A program made the translations under genes and the position numbers. From Sipunculus nudus (lineage: Eukaryota; Annelida; Sipuncula; Golfingiida; Sipunculidae), in NCBI GenBank assembly GCA_026874595.1, contig CM049306.1, positions 35,542,019-35,606,018 on the forward strand: DNA of 64,000 nucleotides. Direction: 5' to 3'. The notes beneath the pieces were generated by a model. It did not search any database, was not told the origin of the DNA, and saw only the letters and a program-made list of their open reading frames with translations. Below are positions 27,101 to 39,100 of the stretch, in pieces; position 1 is the first letter of the stretch, and each line of letters starts with the position of its first letter.

Positions 27101-30100
27101 TTGGGCATTTTATTTAAACACATCTAAGACTTTTTTTGCAGGGTCACTCAAGCATGAAGTTTGGGAAGACGCAAGGGCCGGTGAACCTCTGCCCGTTTAT
27201 ACAGATTTTATATTCCGTGCCGTATTCTTGTTTGCTACTGATTTGTCATTATATTTTGGAAAAAATATTTTGCTTATCCATTTCAAGTCACTGTATATTT
27301 TAATTATAAAAGTAATATTTTGAAATCTTAATTTTTGATGAAAATTCCATTTTCTGGAATTACTCGGAAGATTCAAATCATTTTCATACCGGTTACTTCG
27401 GTATTATCATCGTCACATCGTACGTTGACATCGCTCCATGTTACAATTTGCTGGTTCGTTTGAAAACATCGCTGGTCACCTTAACTAAATATCAAAGTAA
27501 CTGAAGTTACCTTGTCGAGATACGCACGTATAGGAAACATGACGCTTAAAAACGAGTGATTTTAAGGTAAAATTAAAGTGGCCAGTCGGGGTAAGCAAGT
27601 TTTTTTCCTGAAGAAAGTTTCCGTGTGGGGAGCCATTTTGTCAAGGCAGTGTTCGCGAAAGGCACGCTGGGACGAAATAGGTGGCTGTTCTGTTTACCAC
27701 CCACCGCGTACAGCCGTTCAAAATATTCTTAGCAGAATACCGGGGCGTTTCAGCACATGGCGGCACTCAAACTTGATTTTAAAACGATCGTCTGCCATTG
27801 TGTGACTCTTTGCGATGTCAGCTTTTTATTTACTTTACGTTTTAAACAAATAATCATTCCTAAATAATGGGTTTATAGTAGGCTTTTATTTCAATTTTGC
27901 TTGACCATGCCCAACGATGTGGGCCGCTGTTAGCCTTAGCACCCGTCCTCTCTTACTACGCTACGCTGTGCGAGAGCCCTAGAAGATAATTTGAGGAAAC
28001 TGGAGACATTCCACATGACAATTAAATTATATTTCGTCTGAAAATGTCGTATTCGTTAAGAAATAAAGATATTCTTATCAAATATGCATATAACATTCCA
28101 CTTAGACAGTGTTTGTCCACTTTAAATGTTGATTAGAAGAATATGTAATAAATAAACGGTGATACACGGGGAACGATGTCTGCTCTGGGTTTTCCCTCCA
28201 GCCACGGCTGGCCGGCAGCCGCCTGTGTAACCAGTGGTAACGGGCCTTGTTGGCTCAGCGAGCAAAGGTCACGCAGTTCATTGTTTCAGATTCTGAGACA
28301 GTTTCAAGCGCAAGGATTGCAAAGTTTTAAAAGTGAGTCTTGTTTGCATACTAAAACAATATTTAGCTGAATTTCGTGGTCATTCGAATAAAGTACTATA
28401 TCTCCCTTAGATTACTTAAAGTTTCCTTGTCATAAACGCACTATTTGATTTTACACGATTTTTTTCCGACAAGGGTTTGAAGTTCTCAAGTTTACTCTGA
28501 AGCTTTTTATGCGGCGGTATCCTGGGTCCTGGATATCGCCGCATTTAATGCAGTTAGGCCGCTGTGTGTTACAGCAGGGTTGTTGTAAACGTATTATTTG
28601 GTAACAATTACCAAGATTTTATAACAAGTTGTATATCACACGAAAACTAATCAGCAATATTTTAATCTATAAATAACAAATAACCGTAAATAATACATTT
28701 ACACACAGCTCCCATGCATGCGAGACTGCTGCTAAGAACGGCCTTTGAAAGTTGCAATATTATTGCTCACTCGCCGGCCCAAAAACGATGACTGTCAGGA
28801 AGATATTCAGGAAACCCTTCTAGTATAAACCGCACAGTGCTTTCAGGAAATCAACCCGATTTCAAGATTTTGAATTTCTTGATTAAACCGCGGTTTTAAG
28901 TGGAGATTTTACGGTACTCATTTTAGGTTTTTACATACTTGAAATATATTTCGGAAATACGATGAAATTTTTGGTTCCGTATTTTAATTTTCGGAAAAAC
29001 AAATTTTCCGAAATTCGGCATTCGGAAACACGGCGCTCTACTGTATGTCATTTCTAGTATGAGAAGCCATTTTGTTTTAGCTGGTTATATTTTTTAGGGT
29101 GTTTATATGACACTATGCAATTAGCAGCTGTCAATTTAGACTGTTTTTGCATGTGACCAATGACCTTGAATGCCATAAGTTGGACTGATTTTTTCCTATT
29201 TTTAATAAAATGTTTCATAAATAAGGTGTAAGGTTGGTATTTATTTATTTCCTTGTTGAAAATAAGGCCCTTTAATCCTTTAATCTTTTACCCTAGATTA
29301 ATGTTTTCCCTAGAAATGTAACTAATAAAAATTTTCATAGCAAAACAAAGCAGGTGGACATGAAGGGATAGAATGGACTTTAGTACTTACTGTTTGAGCC
29401 ACGGATACCAAGCTTGTCTTCAGGTTTACCACTTGTTATGCCACCAAATTCTCTCTCAACTATAAAAGCTGTCACTTTCTCTACTGGCTCTCCCTGCATG
29501 ATAAAAAAAAATAATTTAACAAACATTATATAAGGAATAAAATTATAAACATTATATAATGGAATACAAACACTGGTTTGACATCTTTGTTCACAGTTAT
29601 TACACAAAAAGATTACATACATATACAAGAAGGAAAAATATATGGCACATATGTGACAAATCCAGCATCAACTCTTCAGCATAAAAAAAAGATAACAAAC
29701 TTCCAAAGTGATCTTTATAAGAACATCTCATTCAAGACCATGAATGTCTCCAGTACTATACCCTAAGCTTTTTAATTGAATTACATAGCTTGAAGATTGT
29801 TTGAATATTCTTTGATTGTTAGTTATCTCCAAAATTTTTCTACAGTTCCTATGTTCTAAAAAAATTCAAAATCTTTATTTGGTCTGGTTTTGTCTTGGTT
29901 AATCTACTTTTCTCAATAAAATAGCAATAATGAACAGCCTGTCTGCCCAGATATGTGCTCTTATGTAATCTTTCTTTAACATTGTATTCTCCAACTAAAA
30001 CCTTTTCATATGTGTCATTACAATAGTTTCTAACAAGTACAGACTTGCAGAATGAAAGCTTAGTTTCTGTTTTTGTTGTTAAGAAATGTACACACAGGAC

Positions 30101-33100
30101 TTTGCCCTTTGGCTCCATCTAGAGAAATTTATCACTAAAGAATAAACAGTTATATATTATAAACTGAAGTTCAATATATTTCTTCTCTTTTCTTAAATTT
30201 TGCACATTTTGGAAATGTCATTGCACTATACATTCTGAATACTGTAAACGCCTCATATTTAATTTTACATTATATCATAGATGGCATTTTCCACATCTAA
30301 AGGTTTATTGCTGTGCACATTTTACAAAATCAGACAACATTTCTCTAAAACCCCTTGAGCCAGCAGAGCTTTCAACAGTTCAAAATCACAGTCTTTAATT
30401 TCATAATGACCACAAATGATCAGGTGACACCAGTAAAACTTCCTGATAAGGTACAGTATAAACTACAACAAGTGACAAATGGGTCATGACGCTCAGCTGA
30501 CTGGGAAGAGATTTGCAAAAGGAAATTTTATCATCTGAATGGAAGTATATACCGATTCAACTGAAGCATCAAACAGATTAACCAACAGGCTGAGATTGTG
30601 TCTGTATTAATATATCTAAACAAGGGACCTATGGGTCACGACGCTCAGCTGTTATATATGATAGAAAAATATTATTTAGAAATGAGGCACATGCTGGTTT
30701 TGTGTGGTAATAAATATAAGCTGTATTATGAGTTGTTGTTGTTTTGCTTATGTATGATTTTGATAGTTCCTTTGGAGACAGGGAAGAGGATTGATTTCAT
30801 TTATTTTATTAACAAATGGAGTACTATTGTCACACAGATTTTGACTTGGCCATATAACTTATAAGCAGAACATATAATATAAGAGTTTAACTATTTATTA
30901 AAAAAAATTACAAGTATTGTCCCAAATATAATTTTTATTAAAAATAATAAGAGAATCATATGAATTTTTAAAATGAAATATAACTGAAATGATTATTAAA
31001 ATAATATTAAAGAATATATTCATGAATGCATTCATGAATACATTTTAAAAGTATTTGCAAGAGTATTCATATACTTTCATTTTTACCTGAATTCCCATTC
31101 TTTATGCAAGATATTTTATAATGGAGTACATAATCGTATTTAAATACAATTACAAAGTGTTCGCACCATGTCTGGTATTTATTCAGTTTTCACCAAACAA
31201 TGATGTTGAGAATCCAGAATATACAAAATTCACACATTTAAATAATGATCATAAGTACCTGGTTTTATGGCTTTTATTTATATTAAAAAATAACTGTAAA
31301 AAAATCATTTTGGACTAATTTCACATCAATGTACACACTAGACACAGAAGGAATCTAGATTAACATTATCAACTGCATCTTTGTCTATCATTAATTTCCT
31401 TCATATGATCCCTAATGATTAGAAATGAATAATATGATTTACTTCTCTATCATTAAAATTGAACTGAAAAATGCCATAGGTGACTGCATGGTGTTATTTG
31501 GAATACGTGACATTCTACCCATCGATACAAGATTCTTATATCATCAGTAACTGCAAGTTAATTTCCTGTTATTATAAACTAACAAATTCCTTTTCTATTT
31601 TTCTTTAATTTGTTATTAAAAACCAATAAAAATTTATTAATTTATTGTTTATTGTTATGTTGTTGGTTAAAACTACTAGATGAGTTGGGTTGGACAACTG
31701 GATCAACTGTGGCTGGCCATAAGCTGCCTGGATTCCGTGTAAGCCTCACCTCAAGCATGCATAATACAGGTGACTCAAGAGGGGCTGGAGAGAGCCAAAG
31801 TCTGACAGGGTCTCATAAAAAACATTAATAAAAGCTACATTTTTTGGCCAATTTCTTTCAGCTTTCTAAACTAAAAAGCTGAAATCCTTATGTGTGCATG
31901 ATATGAAAATTATATCAACAGTGCTCATGGGAAACAAACGTGCCATGGTCACAGTTGGGCAAAATTTAAGGTACTAATTTTATATTTATACTAATAGCTT
32001 ATAAAATTTGAAAAATTCAGAACTAATTTTGGGTATTCAATTGAATCTTGATTAAATAATGTTACATCCCTGACAAAAAAATCTCTAGCTTCAGCAATGC
32101 CCTTGTTAAGGGAGTAAATATATTTCTTGATTTTTTACAAAGTGCATTATGTTTGGGCCCATAACTTAAAACAATTACGCAATACTGACATCATTCTGGC
32201 ATGTACACAGAGATTGAAAAATATGTATATTATTTATGATTAAAGTCAGATCAGTGGTTTTGATATTTGGCAGTCTTGAAGTGTAACAATGGGTTTTTAA
32301 TGGAAAAATGAAGTTTTTCATTAATATCTCGAAGGTATTAAGTCCTAGTGACCAAATTCTTGGCATGGTAGGGGATTTTGGAGACATCTAACTGTATGCC
32401 GAATTTAAGGAACTTAGAGCTGAAGCTGGGGAGCTGAGCTCTTGCATACTGCATAACACTAGCTTGATGTAAACAATATGTTACATGGTGCTTGAAAACT
32501 TGAATAAAATCTACAGTTTTTGATCAACTGGTTTCAAATTTTTGGTGTTAACAGTTGAAATGCTAACAAAAACATGCTGTGAAAATTAAATCCACAGTAC
32601 TTACAGGAAATAAAACGTGCCATGGTCAAATTTGGGCAATATTAAGGTACCAATTTTTAAATTTTATTAATATTTTAAAAAAATTAAAAGATTTTCATCT
32701 AATTTTGGGTATACAATTTAATTTTGATTAATTAAAGTTATATTACTGGAAAAAAGGTCCATAGCTTTAACATTTTTTGTGTTAAGTGATCAAATATCTT
32801 TCCTGAATTTTTACAAAATGCATAATGTTTGGGCCCATAACTTTTTTAAATTAAATAATACAGACATAATTTCTGGCATGTACATAGGAACTATATAGAG
32901 GAATATTTATGGTAAATATGAGGAAAAACAGATGAGTGGTTTTGATATTAGGCAGTCCTGAAGTGTGAAAATAGGTTTTTAATAAAAAATTGAGGTTTTT
33001 CCTTTCTCAAAGGAACGAAGTTTCAAAGAACGGGTTTTTTCGGCTTGGTAGGAGATCTTGGGGACATCTAACATTATGCCGAATTTTGGATTCCTAGGTC

Positions 33101-36100
33101 TTACGGTTTCAAAACGTGCCACATCTACGGACGGACGGACAGATGGACAGACGGACAGATGGACAGACAGACGGACGGACGACAGACAATGGATCACAAC
33201 TATAGCTCAGATGACTTATAGTCAGCTGAGCTAAAAATAGAGAAAAAAATTTAAAAAAAAAAATACAGGTGGCTCCACCAGTCTGCAGAAACTAATAAAA
33301 ACACTTAATGGTCAATATCCATGCAAAGAAGCATGGTGGTCTCTGGATTAATTGTTCAGATACTTCAGCTTTTGTATCAAATTTTCCATTATTCTGAGGG
33401 ATACTTTGGAGTCCTATAGCTTGGAGGATATGGGTAACAGAGACCTAATTTCAGGTTTCCACAGACACTTTTCATGGGCCTCCTTGCATGACAAGAATGA
33501 AGATTCTAGGTCCAGTTGTTACAATTTGTACCCTGTTGACAGATAACCACATGTTTAAAGGTCTCAAAAATAGAGATAAAAATTTGTAAAAATTTGAAAA
33601 AAAAATAGAGGTGGCGCACCCAGTCTGCTGAAATTGATGGAACACGTCATGATCAATTATGCCAAAAATCATTAGCATCAGTGTTGTAATTATTGAGATA
33701 CTGGAGTTTTTGTATCAATTTTTCATTATTCTGGGGGGTATTTTGGAGCCATACAACTTAATGGATATGGATAACAGAGACCTAATTTCAGGTTTCCATG
33801 GAGATTTTTCATGGGTCTCCCTGTGTATAAAGAATGAAGATTCTAGGTCCAGTTGTTATGATTTGTGCCCTGTGAACAGATGTTCATATCTTTAAAGGTC
33901 TCAAAAATAAATAAAAAAATTCGTAAAAAAACGAAAAATACAGGTTGCGCCACCAGTCTGCTGAAAATGATGAAATATCTCATGATCAATATGTATGCCA
34001 AAAATCATGACCATCAGTGATGTAATTAATGAGATATTGAAGTTTTCGTATGAAATATTTCTCTATTCTGGGGGGTACTTTGGGAGACTTTTCATAGGCC
34101 TCTCAGAATGTCAAGAATGAAGATTCTAGGTCCAGTCTTTACAATTTGTGCCCTGTTAACAGATGTCCACATTTTTAAAAGGTCTCAAAAATAGAGAAAA
34201 AAATTCGTAGAAAACGAAAAAAAAACAGAGGTGGTGCACCCTGGCTGCAGAAACCGATGATACACTCCATGATCAATATCCATGCAAACAATTATGGTGA
34301 TCTCTGCATTAGTTCTTCAGATACTTCAGCTTTTGTATCAAATTTTCCATTATTCTGAGCTGTACTTTGGAGTGCCATAGCTCAAAGGATATGGGTAGCA
34401 GAGACCTAATTCCAGGTTTCCATGGAGTCTTTTCATGGGTCTCCCTGTGTGTCAAGCATGAAAATTCTAGTTCCAGTTGTTACAATTTGAACCTTGTTGA
34501 CAGATAACTACATCTTTAAAGGTCTCAAAAATAGAGATAAAAATTTGTAAAAGTTTGAAAAAAAAAATAGAGGTGGTGCACCCAGTCTGCTGAAATTGAT
34601 GGAACACGTCATGATCAATTATGCCAAAAATCATTCGCATCAGTGTTGTAGTTATTGAGATACTGGAGTTTTTGTAGTAATTTTTCATTATTCTGGGGGA
34701 AATTTTGGAGCCATACAACTTAATGGATATGGGTAACAGAGACCAAATTTCAGGTTTCCATGGAGATTTTCATGGGTCTCCCTGTGTGTAAGGAATGAAG
34801 ATTCTAGGTCCAGTTGTTATGATTTGTGCCCTGTTTACAAATGTTCATATCTTTAAAGGTCTCAAAAATAGAGAAAAAAATTCATAAAAAATCGAAAAAT
34901 ACAGGTGGCGCCACCAGTTTGCAGAAACTGATGAAACATCTCATGTTCAATATGTATGCCAAAAATCATGACCATCAGTGATGTAGTTAATGAGATATTC
35001 TGGAGGGTACTTTGGGGCCCCATAGCTCAAAGGATATGGGTGACAGAGACTTAATTTCTGGTTTCCACAGAGACTTTTCATAGGCCTTTCAGAATGTCAA
35101 GTCATAGGTCCAGTCTTTACGATTTGTGCCCTGTTAACAGATGTCCACATTTTTAAAGGTCTCAAAAATAGAGAAAAAAATTCGTAAAAAATCGAAAAAA
35201 ATGAGATGGTGCACCCTGGCTGCAGAAACTGATGAAACACTCCATGATCAATATCCATGCAAACAATTATGGTGATCTCTGTATTAGTTCTTCAGATACT
35301 TCAGCTTTTGTATCAAATTTTCCATTATTCTGAGCTGTACTTTGGAGTGCCATAGCTCAAAGGATACGGGTAGCAGAGACCTAATTCCAGGTTTCCATGG
35401 AGTCTTTTCATGGACCTCTCAGAATATTAAGTTACAAGATTCTAGGTCCAGCGGTTATGATTTGTGCCTGGTTAATGGACAGACAGACGGACAGACAGAC
35501 AGACGGACGACGGACAAAGAGTGATCGCTATAGCTCAGCATGACTGAGAGTCAGCTGAGCTAAAAATTTATTAGACTTCCTATCCATCAGTATTAATACA
35601 TCTGTATTAATACACCTGGTTATTGTCAAACAAACTGGACAGAAATTATATTTTTACCGGTGTTTGATTATCTGTCAAGTTTCGAAAACATTATGCATGC
35701 ATTGCATGGCTGCAGGATCATGTTTTGTCCATCTATACAGTAAGCAAATGCAACAAGTGCTGACACCTTGTGGAGGAAATTAGTATTACAAAACAAGTGG
35801 GTCTTAAATGTAGAAATGGACAGTTGACTGAACCTTGAAACAGACCCCATAAAAAAATATGACACTCACAGCTTTGCATCTTAGGTCTTTCAAATATTAA
35901 AAGCAATGATTATATGGAGTTGTCATGACTGTGATCAGTTTTGCTACATGACATTAAGTTAAATATTATTCATCTGGTTACAACATAGCTAGGTTTTCCA
36001 TTAAATGAGATGAACTTACACTTTTTGGTTTTCCACTTTCCTAATAATTGGGGAGGGGTAGAAGCTCAAAATGCTGTGGGCCCAGAGTATACAAGTATAT

Positions 36101-39100
36101 ACTGTGGTTGGCTTCATATTCGCGAGGCTGAAATTTCACGATTTTTCAATTTTTAATGTTTTGCAAGGGTTTCATTTTCGCGATCTCACCAGAACCAAAA
36201 TATATGGTAAAGCCAAACCTATGTGTGTTATAAAATGAGAATAAGTCATGAGTTTGTGATATTTTTCTCATATAACGATGGGCCCGAACACAAAGCACAG
36301 GTACTTAAGTTCAAATTAAGGGGAACGTTTTCCCTATACCTGCATGGATGTAACTTATTATAACAATTCTCATTGTTCTAATCTATTCCCATACAAATAT
36401 TGGCTACATTAAATAAGAAGGACGTAATCCATTGGCCAATTAATCCCGAGGGTTTCATTTTCGCGATTATTTCCCATTCGCAAATATCGCGAAATTAAAA
36501 CCCTCGCGAACAAAAAGGCAACCACAGTATTCTCCATCATAAAGAATTCTATCACTGACCTTGTGGTTCTTGGTCTCTGTTTTAGCAAACACTGTAAAGA
36601 TGTCTGCAATGCCGCCATTTGAAATCCAGATTTTCCCGCCATTCAAGAGGAAGTGTTTACCATCCTCAGACAGTGTAGCTTTGGTCTGGATAGACGCTGC
36701 ATCACTGCCACTGAAAATAACAAGACAGGATTCATTCATAATGCAGTTGTCTTACCATGTTTTCATCACCATGAAATATTATCCTTTCTCCAGCTATACT
36801 TGGATGGTACATTCCTTACATACAGCAGTCAATCTCTGTTTCCTTCACTTTAACCACTGTTGGTTTCAGAAAGCAGGGGTCTGTCTCAGGCAGGCAATCA
36901 CATACATGGAGAAGTGATTTTGTACCAATCTGTTGTAAAAGGTGACCTTCCAGCTGTTCGTCACATTACAAAGACTGAATAATACAGAAAAAAAAACAAA
37001 ATATTCCCTCACATAATGGTAATCCGACCCAAAGATCAGTTACATATTTTTATAAGTTATTGTGAAAACAAGATATATTGCAGCAGTGACATAGTGACCA
37101 TGCTGAACTGTGGGTCCCCCTGACTTTTCACAGAAAATCACCACCAGACTTCTCTACTGCACAGAGAGAGATGCTAGATAAAACTGTTACCTGGATGGCT
37201 CAGTCAGACAAAATGCTGCTATGTGTTCACCAGTTGCAAGCTTAGGTAAATACTTCCGCTTCTGTTCTTCATTTCCTGCTATTAAAATACCCTGAAATTA
37301 AACATCACTGTTTAATCAACGTTTTTATCTTTTATTACAAAATTGTGTCAGGAATGGGGTTTATCTTGATAAAACCTATTTAATTAGGGAGATGGATTAA
37401 ACTGGGCTTAATTCCCTTAAATCCAGTTTTACATGGATTTAACTCGATCACACTAAGACTCACCTTGTAAAATTAAATTATATGAAAGAGTTATCATTAT
37501 TGTGCTCATCATATTTTCCATAGAGCTTTATCTATGCTTTAACATCTGAGGCACAGCCTACCATTTAGTTTCACATTAAATAAGTCATCAATGGGTCATG
37601 GTATTCATATTATAACCATGAATAGTGGCACTATGACCTAATACTGACAAAAAATTCCTGACGTGAAAGAAAAATAAAAATAAAGCAATTTGCTCAAACT
37701 GTTTTTACTGAAGGAAACTTAAAATTGTCACTTTTATACTAATGAACCTGTGACAAATCTAAGGATGTCATCCTGTTGATTTTTGTTTCAGTTTTTCCAT
37801 AGTGAGCTTGGTGACAGAGATTAAGAGTAGATGAGACAAACTTGCTTATATTTTTATTTACATATTAACAGAATTGGTTAATTGAAGTTGTTCTTTATTA
37901 CCTTGAGGCCGATAGCTTGATGGGCAGCCAGGGTAACTGCAATGGACCCATCGTGTGCTGTCACCTCTGCAATGCGAGCATATCCTGTCGCATTCAGGCC
38001 TAGTCCACCTGAAATTTATACAAAACATTTTTTAAGCATTCAGGTATAGAAGAGGACCTGTTGCTCTGCGACCTTATTGTTAACTACTTTCATCATTCCA
38101 TTTTCCTCTTCCAATTTTATATTACACTTGGGTATTAAATAAAGGGAGAAGCACCAGGCTATCTGTAAGATTGTTTGCATACAGATAAACCATCTAGGTC
38201 TGGTTTATTATCAAGTGTTAATATTGCAAAAGACCCTTTTCATCCCTTTTTGTGCCATGAAGACTTATGCTGAAAGATCATTCAGTGTTGATGGTCCAAG
38301 ACTGTGGAATTCCCTACAGGTGGGCATGAGTTGTTGCAATATTCTTATCAATTTTAAGAAAAGTCTTAAGACACATTTATTCAGTCTTATGTGAAATTTG
38401 AGTATTTTCAAGTGCAGTTTTGTACTGCTGTATGCACTTTTAACTACCTGTTTTAAGCTAATGTATTAAATGATATAGGAACTTCTCGACCTTTTTAATG
38501 TGTTTTCAGCTGTTAATAGTCAAGCACAAATAAGCCTTATATGTGTTGACTGTTGAGATTTTGCACTGTATAAAATAAATACATTTACATTTACAGTTAC
38601 ACCAACCATTCATATAATGGCCAATATTTGGATTTTTTGTGACGCCTATTGACCTTTCTTAGCCATAAGTAATGAACAGCAACTTACCATATTCTTGTGG
38701 GATCTGTTGTCCAAATAGACCAAGGTCCTTCAGTTGCTGCATCGTGTCATCAGGAATTTTGGCATTCACATCAATAGATCTAGAGTCAACTGGAAAACAA
38801 AATATCTGACTTGACTACATTTGTTCAAAATACAAATCTTATGGAAATATTATTACTAAAATCTATTAACTTTATAAAAAATATACATTAATTATTCTTT
38901 ATAATAAAGAAGGACATTAATAAGTGTTGATCATCAAACTAATCATGTGTATTTTCATGAGAGAGTTTAGCTGTTAAAGCCAGGAAATATCCTTTCATAA
39001 AAAGTTTTCTAGAGAATGTAAACCATCTGCAGACTATTTTATGTTTTTGGTTCATCAAATTAATTTTATGTATTCAAGGTACAGATGACCAGTTTAAAAG

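Noticed and set aside
30631-30864. ORF with an in-frame relative on the minus strand at 2638-2859 (both MGH.AQLLYMI ... ILTWPYNL)
   Set aside because: Both are the terminus of the same dispersed element. Most differences change the amino acid and the start lies in the palindromic element end, so there is no sign of protein-level selection.
33110-33185. (GACA/GACG)n tracts as a CRISPR-like array (also 35480-35515)
   Set aside because: Simple tetranucleotide repeats without spacers, in a eukaryotic repeat tail.
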